The notes: generated by a model not told the origin, from the sequence alone. 64,000 bases of DNA from Algoriphagus resistens (GCF_001442615.1 NZ_LMXN01000014.1:62001-126000), one strand, 5' to 3'; positions 41,673 through 50,632 are shown, counted from the stretch's first letter. Program-made: numbers and translations.

Positions 41673-42581
41673 ATGAAATTTTTATTTGAAATCCTCAAAC
41701 GATTTAGTGTTTCGGGTGATGAATCTGCGATGTCAGATTTTCTTTTACAATATATAGACCAACGAAAGAATTATTGGAATGTTTTACCTGAAATCTATTT
41801 TGGTGAAAATTTTCATGATTGTATTCTCTTGAAGTTTGGACAGCCTAGAACTGCTGTTTTTGCTCACATGGATACCATCGGTTTCATGTCAAGGTATAAT
41901 AATCAGCTGATTAGCGTAGGTGGTCCGGAAATAATCGAAGGTACTAAATTGGTGGGAAAGGACTCGCTCGGGGAAATTTTCTGTAATTTAAAAGGGGATG
42001 AAAATGAAATTTCCCATGATTTCCCGAGAGGAATTGATCCCGGAACCCGACTTTCATTCGCCCAAAATGTAAGAATTGATGAAGAATTTATTCAAGCGGC
42101 TTATTTAGATAATAGATTGGGCATGTACGTGGCGATGAATTTGTGTGAAAATATTACCGATGGGTGGGTTGTTTTTTCCACTTATGAGGAGCATGGTGGT
42201 GGAAGTATGCCTTTTCTGCTAAAATTTATTCAGCAAACCGCCCCGATAAAGCAGGCTTTGATCGCAGATATTACTTGGATTACAGAAGGTGTACAGTTTC
42301 ATAATGGGGTTGTAATCTCTATTCGTGATAAATTTGTTCCCCGCAAAAAGTTTATTGATAGGATTCTCTCTCTTTTGGAGGGGAGTGGAATACCTTTTCA
42401 ACTGGAAGTGGAAGAATATGGAGGGAGCGATGGGCGAGAGGTTCAGATGTCACCTTATGCCATTGATTGGTGTTTTATCGGTGCTGCCGAAGAAAATGTC
42501 CATACGCCTGATGAAAAAGTCTCCTTGGTGGACCTAGAAGCGATGCTGGATATATATCCCTATTTAATGGAAAGACTGTAA
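41673..42581 (+). CDS. M42/M20-type metallo-aminopeptidase
   Basis: A 302-aa cytoplasmic peptidase with the co-catalytic metal pattern of the MH clan: H65 and D67 in AHMDTIG, D146 in LDNRLG, the Glu pair in YEEHGGG (E172/E173), D199 in ADIT, and a late His in EENVHTPDEKVS. It is somewhat shorter than typical M42 aminopeptidases (about 350 aa), and the interior lid domain appears small. The frame is open from a GTG at 41607, but ATG 41673 starts MKFLFEILKRFSVSG, as in the family. hpt follows 9 bp later and adk 8 bp after that, so the three are probably one transcript. Possible role: recycling peptides. Substrate unknown. Confidence 0.85.
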   Translation: MKFLFEILKRFSVSGDESAMSDFLLQYIDQRKNYWNVLPEIYFGENFHDCILLKFGQPRTAVFAHMDTIGFMSRYNNQLISVGGPEIIEGTKLVGKDSLGEIFCNLKGDENEISHDFPRGIDPGTRLSFAQNVRIDEEFIQAAYLDNRLGMYVAMNLCENITDGWVVFSTYEEHGGGSMPFLLKFIQQTAPIKQALIADITWITEGVQFHNGVVISIRDKFVPRKKFIDRILSLLEGSGIPFQLEVEEYGGSDGREVQMSPYAIDWCFIGAAEENVHTPDEKVSLVDLEAMLDIYPYLMERL

Positions 42582-42590
42582 AATTTTAGA

Positions 42591-43136
42591 ATGAAAATAA
42601 AAGTAAAGGATAAGGAATTCGAAGTTTATCTGACTGCTGAGGAAATTAGTCAACGGAATTCTCAGCTTGGGCAAGCAATCGCGCAGGATTTTGCAGGAGA
42701 AGAATTACTGGTAATTGGGATATTGAATGGCTCATTTGTTTTTATGGCGGATCTATGCAGGAGCATTGATTTGCCTCTTTCTGCCACGTTTATTAAAGTA
42801 AGCAGTTATTCAGGCACAGAATCTACAGGCGCAGTTCGTTCCATACTCGGTATGGAAGAAAAAATTGAAGGTAAAAATGTACTTGTTGTAGAAGATATAG
42901 TTGACACTGGAATCAGCATGGATTATTTAATAAAGGCACTTTCTGAATTAAATCCAGCCAGGATTTCCATTGTTACTTTGCTGCACAAGCCGGAAGCTTT
43001 TCAGTTTAATTACAAATTGGATTATGTGGGTTTTGAAATTCCCAATAAATTTGTGGTCGGTTACGGCCTTGATTACGATGGGTTGGGCAGAAATTTGCCC
43101 GATATTTATCAACTCAGTACTCCTTTAAATCAATAG
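42591..43136 (+). CDS. hpt: Hypoxanthine phosphoribosyltransferase
   Basis: Purine salvage enzyme making IMP (or GMP) from the base and PRPP. The 181-aa protein has the PRPP signature VLVVEDIVDTGISMDYL, the flexible loop region SSYSGTESTG, and the FEIPNKFVVGYGLDYDGLGRN C-terminal base-binding part. It lies between the M42 peptidase and adk with very short gaps, and complements adenine deaminase (56 kb), which supplies hypoxanthine from adenine. Confidence 0.96.
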   Translation: MKIKVKDKEFEVYLTAEEISQRNSQLGQAIAQDFAGEELLVIGILNGSFVFMADLCRSIDLPLSATFIKVSSYSGTESTGAVRSILGMEEKIEGKNVLVVEDIVDTGISMDYLIKALSELNPARISIVTLLHKPEAFQFNYKLDYVGFEIPNKFVVGYGLDYDGLGRNLPDIYQLSTPLNQ

Positions 43137-43144
43137 ACTTACGA

Positions 43145-43717
43145 ATGTATAATATAGTATTATTTGGCCCTCCGGGTGCAGGCAAAGGCACTCAAAGTGA
43201 AAAACTTATAGAAAAATATGGTCTTACACACCTATCTACGGGAGACCTTTTCAGAAAGCACCTTGGCGAAGGCACGGAGCTCGGTCAGTTAGCAAAGAAG
43301 TACATGAATGAGGGAAGATTGGTGCCCGATGAAGTTGTAATCGGTATGGTGGAGGACAAAATCAACGATACCAAAGATGCACGAGGGTTTATTTTTGACG
43401 GATTTCCGCGTACGACAGCTCAGGCAAAAGCGTTGGATGAAATGTTATCACACCATAATCTTGAAATCAATGGGATGATTGCTCTTGATGTACCTGAGGA
43501 TGTACTGAGAGTTAGGATTAAGGAACGGGGCAAAACATCCAATAGAGCGGATGATCAGGATGATGAAAAAATCAATACACGTATTAAAGTGTACTTGGAT
43601 GAAACCCTACCTGTGGCAGATTACTACGCTTCCCAAGGTAAATTTAAGAAAATCAACGGTGTAGGAGAAATTGAACAAATCTTCTTAGACATCACTTCGG
43701 TCATCGATAGCTACTGA
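43145..43717 (+). CDS. adk: Adenylate kinase
   Basis: Interconverts AMP, ADP and ATP. The 190-aa form is the short type with a reduced LID and no zinc site: P-loop GPPGAGKGTQ (residues 7-16), AMP-binding LSTGDLFRKHL and FDGFPRTTAQA, and the LID arginines in RIKERGKTSNRADDQDDEKI. It starts 8 bp after hpt and is 76 bp from obgE; the order hpt-adk-obgE is common in Bacteroidota from memory. Confidence 0.97.
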   Translation: MYNIVLFGPPGAGKGTQSEKLIEKYGLTHLSTGDLFRKHLGEGTELGQLAKKYMNEGRLVPDEVVIGMVEDKINDTKDARGFIFDGFPRTTAQAKALDEMLSHHNLEINGMIALDVPEDVLRVRIKERGKTSNRADDQDDEKINTRIKVYLDETLPVADYYASQGKFKKINGVGEIEQIFLDITSVIDSY

Positions 43718-43732
43718 TTCCCTTTATTTTCC

Positions 43733-43740
43733 TAAATTTG
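43733..43740 (+). promoter_or_regulatory. -7 box (TAAATTTG) upstream of obgE
   Basis: TAAATTTG followed by C fits the -7 consensus and lies 53 bp before the obgE ATG, in the 76-bp adk-obgE gap. It suggests that obgE (and perhaps grpE-dnaJ) can be transcribed separately. -33 not seen. Confidence 0.4.
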
Positions 43741-43793
43741 CAATTCATATAGTTGGCTAGGCTTTTAAGCTTGGCCTTTTTCTTTATCAAAAA

Positions 43794-44789
43794 ATGGCTG
43801 ATTCAAATTTCATAGATTATGTAAAGTTCTGCTCCAGATCAGGTGCAGGAGGACCTGGATCAACACATTTTCGAAGAGAAAAGCATGTTCCAAAAGGAGG
43901 TCCAGATGGCGGTGACGGAGGTAGAGGTGGACACATTATAGTAAGAGGAACCACCCAGGTGTGGACTTTACTCCATCTGAAATATAAGAAGCATGTGATC
44001 GCTGAAGCTGGTAAAAGTGGTGAAGGTGGGAGAAGAACCGGGGCAGATGGCAAGGACGTACTATTGGAAGTTCCATTGGGAACTATCGCAAAAGATGCAG
44101 AGACTGGTGAGAAGCGTTTTGAGATCACTGAAGATGGACAGGAAATAATTCTTACTAGGGGAGGCAGAGGGGGGCTGGGAAACGACCATTTCAAGACTTC
44201 CACCAATCAAGCTCCCCATTACTCCCAGCCTGGGGAGGAAGGAATCGAAGAATGGATTATCTTAGAGCTAAAGCTTCTCGCAGACGTAGGGTTGGTTGGA
44301 TTCCCAAATGCGGGGAAATCCACGTTGCTTTCCTCTATTTCGGCAGCCAGGCCTGAAATAGGGGATTATCCTTTTACCACACTCGTTCCGAATCTGGGCG
44401 TAGTAGCTTATCGTGGAGATCAATCCTTCGTAATGGCAGATATTCCCGGTATCATTGAAGGTGCTGCTGAAGGGAAAGGCTTAGGTATCCGATTCCTCAG
44501 ACATATCGAGCGAAACTCTATATTATTGTTTATGGTGCCAGCTGATGCTTCAGACATAGCTGAGCAATACAGGATTTTGCTGGGAGAATTGGAGAAATAT
44601 AATCCTGAGCTTCTGGATAAACGAAGACTTCTTGCCATTACCAAAGCTGACATGCTCGATGAAGAACTTATGAAAGAAATGGAAAAGGAAGTTCCGCCGG
44701 GAATTCCTCATGTGTTTATTTCTTCAGTGTCGCAGTACAATCTTGACAGGCTCAAGGATCTAATCTGGCAGGCTATCCAAGAAGGCTAA
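43794..44789 (+). CDS. obgE: GTPase ObgE/CgtA
   Basis: Ribosome-associated GTPase needed for 50S maturation and stress control. The 331-aa protein has the glycine-rich Obg domain (1-158; e.g. GGPDGGDGGRGG), then the G domain with G1 GFPNAGKST, G3 ADIPGIIEGAAEGKGLG and G4 ITKAD (in LLAITKADML), and ends soon after SSV (G5) with no C-terminal OCT domain, the usual length in this phylum. Located between adk and grpE. Confidence 0.97.
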   Translation: MADSNFIDYVKFCSRSGAGGPGSTHFRREKHVPKGGPDGGDGGRGGHIIVRGTTQVWTLLHLKYKKHVIAEAGKSGEGGRRTGADGKDVLLEVPLGTIAKDAETGEKRFEITEDGQEIILTRGGRGGLGNDHFKTSTNQAPHYSQPGEEGIEEWIILELKLLADVGLVGFPNAGKSTLLSSISAARPEIGDYPFTTLVPNLGVVAYRGDQSFVMADIPGIIEGAAEGKGLGIRFLRHIERNSILLFMVPADASDIAEQYRILLGELEKYNPELLDKRRLLAITKADMLDEELMKEMEKEVPPGIPHVFISSVSQYNLDRLKDLIWQAIQEG

Positions 44790-44866
44790 GGTGTCAGATT
44801 GTCAGAGAATGCTTAATGGCAACAATATTGATAAAGCCATTGTGCCAATTATTGTCTATTTCAATT

Positions 44867-45442
44867 ATGAATAATAAAGAACAAGTCGATCAAGATATGA
44901 ATCTTCAGGATGAGAATTTAAACGAAGAAATGACTGATAATTCTGCTTCTTCGGAAACGGATTTTGATGATGCAGAATCCAAGGTGGAATCAGAAGAGAA
45001 TAAACTGGAATATGAAGTGGCTGATCTGAAGGATAAATACCTTCGTTTGTACTCTGACTTCGAAAACTATAGAAAAAGAACCGCTAAGGAGCGGTTGGAT
45101 CTGATATCCACGGCTTCTGAAGAGGTGATTAAGGATTTAATTCCTGTGGTGGATGATTTCGAGCGTGCCTTTAGAGCTAGCGAGAATGAGGAGGAAGGAG
45201 CAAAAGTGAGAGAGGGTAATCTTCTTATTTTTCAAAAATTGGTGAAAATACTAGGATCAAAAGGGCTGAAGCCAATGGAGGATTTGATTGGTAAGCCATT
45301 TGACGCTGAAACCCAGGAGGCGATCACGCAGATTCCTGCCCCAAGTGAAGAGCTAAAGGGGAAAGTGGTAGATGTAGTTGAGAAAGGTTACATCTTAGGA
45401 GATAAAGTAGTCCGCTACGCAAAAGTGGTGACAGGAGCATAA
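44867..45442 (+). CDS. grpE: Nucleotide exchange factor GrpE
   Basis: DnaK co-chaperone. From ATG 44867 the 191-aa protein begins with an acidic, disordered stretch (about 1-45), then the long dimerising helix (LEYEVADLKDKYLRLYSDFENYRKR, here quoted in pieces), a helix bundle (LIPVVDDFERAF) and the C-terminal beta domain (KPFDAETQEAITQIPA, GKVVDVVEKGYILGDKVVRYAKV). The upstream frame to 44816 is unlikely. dnaJ starts 5 bp later, so both are co-translated; the DnaK gene itself is elsewhere. Confidence 0.96.
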   Translation: MNNKEQVDQDMNLQDENLNEEMTDNSASSETDFDDAESKVESEENKLEYEVADLKDKYLRLYSDFENYRKRTAKERLDLISTASEEVIKDLIPVVDDFERAFRASENEEEGAKVREGNLLIFQKLVKILGSKGLKPMEDLIGKPFDAETQEAITQIPAPSEELKGKVVDVVEKGYILGDKVVRYAKVVTGA

Positions 45443-45446
45443 TATT

Positions 45447-46556
45447 ATGGCGAAGAGAGATTATTACGAAGTACTTGGAGTAACGAAGTCCGCATCTGCG
45501 GATGAGATAAAGAAAGCGTACAGGAAACTGGCAATTCAATATCACCCGGATAAGAATCCTGACAACCCTGAAGCTGAGGATAAATTCAAAGAGGCCGCTG
45601 AGGCATATGAAGTTCTGAGCAATCCAGAGAAAAAACAGCGATACGATCAATTCGGACATCAAGGTGTAGGTGGTGCCGGAGGATTTGGCGGAGGTGGAAT
45701 GAACATGGAAGACATTTTCTCCCAATTCGGCGATATATTCGGTGGAGGGGGAGGTTTTGGATCTTTCTTCGGAGGCGGAGGCGGAGGACGACGTACCAAG
45801 AAAGGGACTAACCTTCGCGTGAAGATGAAGCTGACCCTCGCTGAGATCGCTAATGGGGTAGAAAAGAAAATTAAAGTGAAGCGTCATCTGATTGCCGATG
45901 GAGTGACATTCAAATCTTGTTCCGCATGCCATGGATCGGGGCAGGTGAAAAAGGTAGTTAACACCATGCTTGGCCAGATGGTATCTGCCAGTACTTGCGG
46001 TGTCTGTGGCGGTAGCGGTCAGATAGTAGATAAAAAACCAGCAGAGGCCGATTCAAGAGGCTTAGTGGTGAAAGAGGAAGTCATTTCTATCAATATCCCT
46101 GGTGGAGTGGCGGAAGGAATGCAGCTTAGCATGTCTGGAAAAGGGAACGAGATTCCCGGCGGAATTGCAGGTGATTTACTCATTGTAATAGAGGAGATTG
46201 AAGACAGCGTGCTTCAAAGAGACGGTAATAATGTGATTTATGACTTGTATGTTTCTTTTGTTGATGCAGCGCTCGGTGCATCTATTGAGGTGCCGACTAT
46301 CGAAGGGAAGGTTAAAATTAAAATTGATCAGGGGACTCAAAGTGGTAAAATGCTGCGCCTGAAAGGAAAAGGTATCAAGGATATCAATGGGTATTCCAAG
46401 GGAGACCAGCTAATCATGGTAAATGTATGGACTCCTACGCATTTGTCGCGCGAGGAAAAAGATGCACTGGAAGCTCTTCGGGACTCTGAGAATTTCAAAC
46501 CTGATCCGGGAAACAGTGAGAAATCATTCTTCGATAAAATGAAAGAGTTCTTTTAA
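45447..46556 (+). CDS. dnaJ: Chaperone DnaJ with a reduced zinc domain
   Basis: Hsp40 that stimulates DnaK ATPase. The 369-aa protein has the J domain with HPD at 33-35, a Gly/Phe-rich linker (about 72-115), and the C-terminal substrate-binding and dimerisation domains (from about 205). The cysteine-rich part contains only two CxxCxGxG motifs (C158-C161 in CSACHGSG, and C184-C187 in CGVCGGSG), enough for one zinc site, where E. coli DnaJ has four motifs and two sites. The outer motifs are replaced by DGVTFKS before and DKKPAEADSRGL after. Reduced forms are, as I recall, found in other Cytophagales. It ends with a terminator. Confidence 0.95.
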   Translation: MAKRDYYEVLGVTKSASADEIKKAYRKLAIQYHPDKNPDNPEAEDKFKEAAEAYEVLSNPEKKQRYDQFGHQGVGGAGGFGGGGMNMEDIFSQFGDIFGGGGGFGSFFGGGGGGRRTKKGTNLRVKMKLTLAEIANGVEKKIKVKRHLIADGVTFKSCSACHGSGQVKKVVNTMLGQMVSASTCGVCGGSGQIVDKKPAEADSRGLVVKEEVISINIPGGVAEGMQLSMSGKGNEIPGGIAGDLLIVIEEIEDSVLQRDGNNVIYDLYVSFVDAALGASIEVPTIEGKVKIKIDQGTQSGKMLRLKGKGIKDINGYSKGDQLIMVNVWTPTHLSREEKDALEALRDSENFKPDPGNSEKSFFDKMKEFF

Positions 46557-46578
46557 TGTGAACTATCACCTAATACAG

Positions 46579-46597
46579 AGCCGACTGGTCGGCTTTC
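46579..46597 (+). terminator. Terminator after dnaJ
   Basis: Seven-base stem AGCCGAC/GTCGGCT with a 2-nt centre and TTTC after it, 22 bp past the stop. The loop is too tight as drawn, so the end pairs probably open. Confidence 0.55.
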
Positions 46598-46901
46598 GGG
46601 GGGCATAGGCTCACCCAATGGCAAGGCCTCACCCCGTTTTTGTGTCCGGATGCATCCCCTATGTTGAAAACCAAGGTAAAACAAGGATTCGTCAATTAGG
46701 GTTATTTCATCCGAGTACGTTACATCTATAGTATGGGTATCATTATTATCCCGGGGCGATGGGTTCTTTGTTTGTCCACTAGGTGAAGTATCACCGGAAA
46801 CTATCGTCAATATATCTTTTCACTAGGCCAGTTATCTTTATTCCTTACATCTCATCCACGCTAAAGCGATGAAGGGGTTTTATGGAACACAATATAAATT
46901 T

Positions 46902-46928
46902 AGCCGGAAGCAATTCTGGCTTTTTTTA
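46902..46928 (+). terminator. Terminator-like hairpin before the toast-rack gene
   Basis: Stem AGCCGGAA/TTCTGGCT (one G-U pair) with a 4-nt loop, followed by TTTTTTT. It lies 45 bp upstream of the next plus-strand gene, so it may terminate read-through from upstream or act in the leader of that gene. Confidence 0.7.
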
Positions 46929-46972
46929 TATTTTTAAAAAACCTTTTTAAAGTCGCCTCGTAACCTTACCGT

Positions 46973-47860
46973 ATGCTTAGAAAATTGTGTCTGCTTTTTC
47001 TGATGATGATTGGATGGGTAGCTGTGGGTAAGGCGCAACTAGTCAAGGAATTTAGAACGACAGAAAAAGAAGGTTTTGATATGGTTGCTCTTGAATTTAC
47101 TAGTTATAAGAGCGCCACTCAACTGAGAAGAACCAGATTTTCAGACCCAGTCTATATTCATGGGCACCTTGATAAAACAAATATTCTTCCTGTTTTTTCG
47201 CAAAAAATATCCAATCGGGTCCTCCAGACTTCACTGATTCATAAAAATATTGAGTCTGAAAACTTAGGGAAAAGTATCACTTCAAAACTTTTTTCCGGAT
47301 CATCAGAAGATTTTGATCATAGTTGGAATGTAGGGCTAAGTACCAATTACCTTTACCACCTTGATTTTAATTTAGGAATGGGAAGGGCTGATTTTGATCT
47401 GGCGAGCCTGACCATTAACCAGCTCAAGGTGAAAAGTGCAAGTGCTGACGTGATGATACATTATAGTAGTGATTCGCCAAACCAGGTTCAGATGGATACA
47501 CTTTTGGTGACCCTGAATATGGGGACCGTACTTGTTGATAAGGCCAACTTTACCAACGCAAAAAAGATGATTTTTGAGGTGAACTACGGGAAAATTGATT
47601 TGTCCTTCTCTGAAGGAATGCCCAATGCCAGTCACGTGATCGCCGCAGTGGGTGCAGGATCTCTCCATCTGCATTTACCCTCGGATACTTTTCCTATCAG
47701 GATAAAAATGAGAACCACGGCAATGTGTAAAACTTCTTTACCAAAATATTTAAAAACATTAGAAAAAGGAATCTATGTAACCAAAGGCTATAATGCTGCC
47801 GATCCGAGACTAATGGAATTGATCATCGACGTCGGAGTGGGGTCTTTAACTGTAGATTAA
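46973..47860 (+). CDS. Exported protein with toast-rack/DUF4097-like repeats
   Basis: A 295-aa protein with a signal peptide (LCLLFLMMIGWVAVGKAQ). The second half shows the strand-turn cadence of toast-rack (LiaF/DUF4097-like) beta-solenoids: LDFNLGMGRADFDLASLTINQLKVKSASADV, TLLVTLNMGTVLVDKANFTNAKKMIFEV, NYGKIDLSFSEG (quoted in pieces) and IIDVGVGSLTVD. No catalytic motif. It is followed by an ABC transporter pair 17 bp later, so it could be a periplasmic partner or a sensor for it. Function unknown. Confidence 0.7.
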   Translation: MLRKLCLLFLMMIGWVAVGKAQLVKEFRTTEKEGFDMVALEFTSYKSATQLRRTRFSDPVYIHGHLDKTNILPVFSQKISNRVLQTSLIHKNIESENLGKSITSKLFSGSSEDFDHSWNVGLSTNYLYHLDFNLGMGRADFDLASLTINQLKVKSASADVMIHYSSDSPNQVQMDTLLVTLNMGTVLVDKANFTNAKKMIFEVNYGKIDLSFSEGMPNASHVIAAVGAGSLHLHLPSDTFPIRIKMRTTAMCKTSLPKYLKTLEKGIYVTKGYNAADPRLMELIIDVGVGSLTVD

Positions 47861-47877
47861 TCCTTATTTTTTGGAAT

Positions 47878-48771
47878 ATGCTAAAAATAGAAAAGCTTTA
47901 TAAATCCTATGGTACCAATAAGGCGCTTACCGATGTAAACCTGGACGTGTCTGAAGGTATTGTATTTGGACTTCTTGGCCCAAATGGCGCTGGGAAGACC
48001 ACCTTAATACGTATTATCAATCAGATAATTGATGGGGATAGTGGTGAGGTATATGTAGGAGGCGAGCTCTTGGCTCCTAAGCATATCGAAATGATCGGTT
48101 ACTTACCTGAAGAGCGAGGTCTATACAAGAAGATGAAGGTATGGGATCAGATGCTTTACTTCGCCAGGCTCAAAGGGCTTTCGTCTCATGAGGCCAAGGC
48201 AAAGATTAACTACTGGCTGGAAAAGCTTGAAATGGAAACTTGGAAAGACAAGAAAATCGAAGACCTTTCCAAAGGAATGGCGCAGAAAGTCCAGTTTATT
48301 TCCACGGTGATCCACAATCCCAGACTTTTGATTCTTGATGAACCGTTTTCAGGTTTTGACCCTATGAATGCGGAGATTATCAAGAATGAGATTTTGGAAC
48401 TCAAGGCTAAAGGCACGACAGTCATTCTTAGTACACATAGAATGGAATCCGTAGAACTGCTTTGCGATCAAGTGGCGATGATAAATCGCTCGAAAAAAAT
48501 TCTGGATGGGACTATTAAGCAGGTGAAATCCATTTATAGACCCGAGGTCTATTCTATTACGCTGGATCATCTTACCAAAGATCTGCCAGCTGAATGGATA
48601 TCAAAAGAGGATGAAGGGAGCTACAGCTTTACGCTACCGCTGAGTGGTAAGCATCCAAATGAACTTTTGAGTGAATTAATGCAATACGGGCAAGTGAATC
48701 GGTTTCAGGAACTAATCCCCAGCATGGAAGAAATTTTTATACATCAGGTAAAGTCAACCGGGAATGAGTAA
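47878..48771 (+). CDS. ABC transporter ATP-binding protein (NatA-like)
   Basis: A 297-aa ABC-2 type ATPase: Walker A GPNGAGKTT (about 34-42), Q-loop EERGLYKKM, signature DLSKGMAQKVQF, Walker B LLILDEPFSGFDP, H-loop STHRMES, and a C-terminal DUF4162-like domain of about 80 residues. It overlaps the permease gene by 8 bp. With the next gene it forms a NatAB-like exporter, known in Bacillus for Na+ extrusion, but similar pairs export drugs or peptides, so the substrate remains open. Confidence 0.93.
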   Translation: MLKIEKLYKSYGTNKALTDVNLDVSEGIVFGLLGPNGAGKTTLIRIINQIIDGDSGEVYVGGELLAPKHIEMIGYLPEERGLYKKMKVWDQMLYFARLKGLSSHEAKAKINYWLEKLEMETWKDKKIEDLSKGMAQKVQFISTVIHNPRLLILDEPFSGFDPMNAEIIKNEILELKAKGTTVILSTHRMESVELLCDQVAMINRSKKILDGTIKQVKSIYRPEVYSITLDHLTKDLPAEWISKEDEGSYSFTLPLSGKHPNELLSELMQYGQVNRFQELIPSMEEIFIHQVKSTGNE

Positions 48772-50074
48772 GATTTGGTTAGTGATTCATCGAGAGTATG
48801 TGTCGCGTGTCAAAAAGAAATCATTTTTGCTCGTTACCTTATTGACTCCATTGATTTTCCCTGCTATCATGGGGCTCTTTGTGTGGATAGCACTGGAAGA
48901 AGAGGATAATCAAGCACTACGTATCATCGAGGTTGTGGATGATAATAAGCTGTTTTTCTTGGAAAGCTCGGAGCAATACGCTTTTTCATTTTCAGACGCA
49001 AGCCCTGGCCAGGCAAAGAAGCTAGTGCATGAAGGCAGTCGCTACGGTTTTCTGCATATCCCAAAATTCGACATAAAAAATCCTACAGGGATATCATTCT
49101 ATGGCGAAGAAAATCCAAGTATGAGTTTGATTAGCTATCTGGAAAATAATCTGCGAAAGAAAATTGAAGAGCAACGGCTTTTTGAAAGTGGCATTGATCC
49201 TAAAATTATCAATGATGTCCGGACAAAAGTTTCGATTAAATCAATAACATTGGATGAGGAAGGTACAGAAACAGTCAGCGATGCAACGGTAAACTATGCA
49301 ATCGGTTTTGTTGCGGGTATTCTGATTTACATGTTTATTTTCATCTACGGAAATCAGATCATGCAGGGTGTAATTGAGGAAAAATCAAGTCGAATTGTTG
49401 AAATACTGGTTTCCTCACTTAAGCCTTTCCAATTGATGTTGGGCAAAATCATTGGTATCGCTGGAGTGGGACTCACCCAGCTTTTGATCTGGATTGTCCT
49501 TATCGGTACGCTGACCACGATTGTAACTGGTTTTCTGGGAATGCAGATGCCGCAGCAGCAAGCTATGGAATTGGCCAATCCAGAATTGGCACAGAGCCTA
49601 GGCCAAAACACAGAGATGGGAGAGATTCTTCAGGTGATTGCGGGCATTAACTATGTCCAGATTGTTTTCAGCTTTGTATTCTATTTCCTGGGAGGGTACT
49701 TATTGTATGGAGCGTTGTTTGCGGGTATTGGATCTGCTGTAGATGCTCCTTCAGATGCACAGCAGTTTATGTTGCCAGTGACTATCCCTTTGATAGTCGC
49801 CTATATGGGGTTGTTTGTTTTTGTGCTGAATGATCCAAACAGTACTACCTCATTTTGGCTTTCGATAATCCCGCTGACTTCTCCTATCGCGATGATGGGA
49901 AGAGTGAGCTATGGTGTTCCTTTCTGGGAACTTGCCTTATCTATGGGGCTATTAATTCTAGGGTTTTTATTCACAACATGGGTGGCAGGAAAAATCTACA
50001 GAATAGGAATCCTCATGCATGGTACAAAGCCAAGTTATAAGACACTTTGGAAATGGATCAAAGCTAATAATTAA
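48764..50074 (+). CDS. ABC transporter permease, ABC-2 (NatB) family
   Basis: A 436-aa permease: first helix at 20-42 (LLVTLLTPLIFPAIMGLFVW), a large extracytoplasmic loop of about 140 residues with the pattern ALRIIEVVDDNKLFFLE, then five or six helices, including the conserved EEKSSRIVEILVSSLKPFQLMLGKIIGI segment (in pieces) that couples to the ATPase. Overlap of 8 bp with the ATPase gene indicates one unit. It is followed by a bidirectional terminator shared with dps. Confidence 0.92.
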   Translation: MSKIWLVIHREYVSRVKKKSFLLVTLLTPLIFPAIMGLFVWIALEEEDNQALRIIEVVDDNKLFFLESSEQYAFSFSDASPGQAKKLVHEGSRYGFLHIPKFDIKNPTGISFYGEENPSMSLISYLENNLRKKIEEQRLFESGIDPKIINDVRTKVSIKSITLDEEGTETVSDATVNYAIGFVAGILIYMFIFIYGNQIMQGVIEEKSSRIVEILVSSLKPFQLMLGKIIGIAGVGLTQLLIWIVLIGTLTTIVTGFLGMQMPQQQAMELANPELAQSLGQNTEMGEILQVIAGINYVQIVFSFVFYFLGGYLLYGALFAGIGSAVDAPSDAQQFMLPVTIPLIVAYMGLFVFVLNDPNSTTSFWLSIIPLTSPIAMMGRVSYGVPFWELALSMGLLILGFLFTTWVAGKIYRIGILMHGTKPSYKTLWKWIKANN

Positions 50075-50108
50075 GAACCAAGAACCTAAAGCCAGGAATC
50101 CGGTATTA

Positions 50109-50139
50109 AAAATCCCGACCAGGTATGGATCGGGATTTT
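50109..50139. terminator. Bidirectional terminator between the ABC permease and dps genes
   Basis: A perfect 10-bp stem AAAATCCCGA/TCGGGATTTT with an 11-nt loop serves the two convergent genes. Confidence 0.85.
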
Positions 50140-50161
50140 ATTGCGGAACTCCTATTCTCTT

Positions 50162-50632
50162 TTACTTTAGGTAGGCAGTAAGCATCCAGACAACCTTTTC
50201 TTTGGCTGTGATATAATCACTCATTAGAGATGCCGTCCCTTCGTCATTTGAAGCTTCTGCAGCTTCCAGTGTTTCTCTTTCCAACTGCAAAAGCGTGTTT
50301 ATATTGGATTTCACTGTTTCCACCATTTTTAGAGGATCTTTAATTTCTTTTGCCTCTTTGATCGTTGCAGTGTCAATGTATTCTTGATAAGAAGAAAGGG
50401 GCCTAGCTCCCAGGGTCAAGATACGCTCCGCAGTTTCATCCACCGCTAGATTTGCGGCATTGTATAATTCTTCGAATTTTGCATGAAGCTCAAAGAAATT
50501 TGGTCCGGTCACATTCCAATGAAAATTTCTCAGATTTTGATAGTATACTTGGTAATTCGCAAGCAAGTCATTAAGCTTTTCCACCAAAACCTTACTTTCT
50601 TTGATTTCTAATCCGATGTCGTTCGTTTTCAT
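50162..50632 (-). CDS. dps: Dps-family ferritin-like protein
   Basis: DNA-protection/iron-storage dodecamer subunit that oxidises Fe(II) with peroxide. At 156 aa it matches the family. Ferroxidase residues line up with E. coli Dps at an offset of 13: H38 in NFHWN, H50 in FFELH, D65 and E69 in LAVDETAER. The N-terminus is short and has only one or two lysines, so direct DNA binding is uncertain. Monocistronic; the promoter lies in the 146-bp divergent gap to the histidine kinase. Confidence 0.94.
   Translation of the reverse strand: MKTNDIGLEIKESKVLVEKLNDLLANYQVYYQNLRNFHWNVTGPNFFELHAKFEELYNAANLAVDETAERILTLGARPLSSYQEYIDTATIKEAKEIKDPLKMVETVKSNINTLLQLERETLEAAEASNDEGTASLMSDYITAKEKVVWMLTAYLK

Larger units (their letters stand above)
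46557..46972. other. Intergenic region with two terminators, otherwise unexplained
   Basis: The 416 bp hold a terminator for dnaJ (46579-46594, stem AGCCGAC/GTCGGCT, then TTTC) and a second terminator-like hairpin at 46902-46928 just before the next gene. The sequence in between, about 300 bp, has an 85-codon frame on the minus strand without homology features or start signal, and a string CCCCATTGG-like GC-richer patch around 46600-46660. I see no gene in it. Confidence 0.5.

Noticed and set aside
43817..44206. A proline-rich 129-codon minus-strand frame
   Set aside because: It is the antisense of the glycine-rich Obg domain; proline and serine come from the complement of glycine codons.
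46553..46810. An 85-codon minus-strand frame after dnaJ
   Set aside because: Composition is low in hydrophobic core residues, it crosses the dnaJ terminator, and nothing supports coding.
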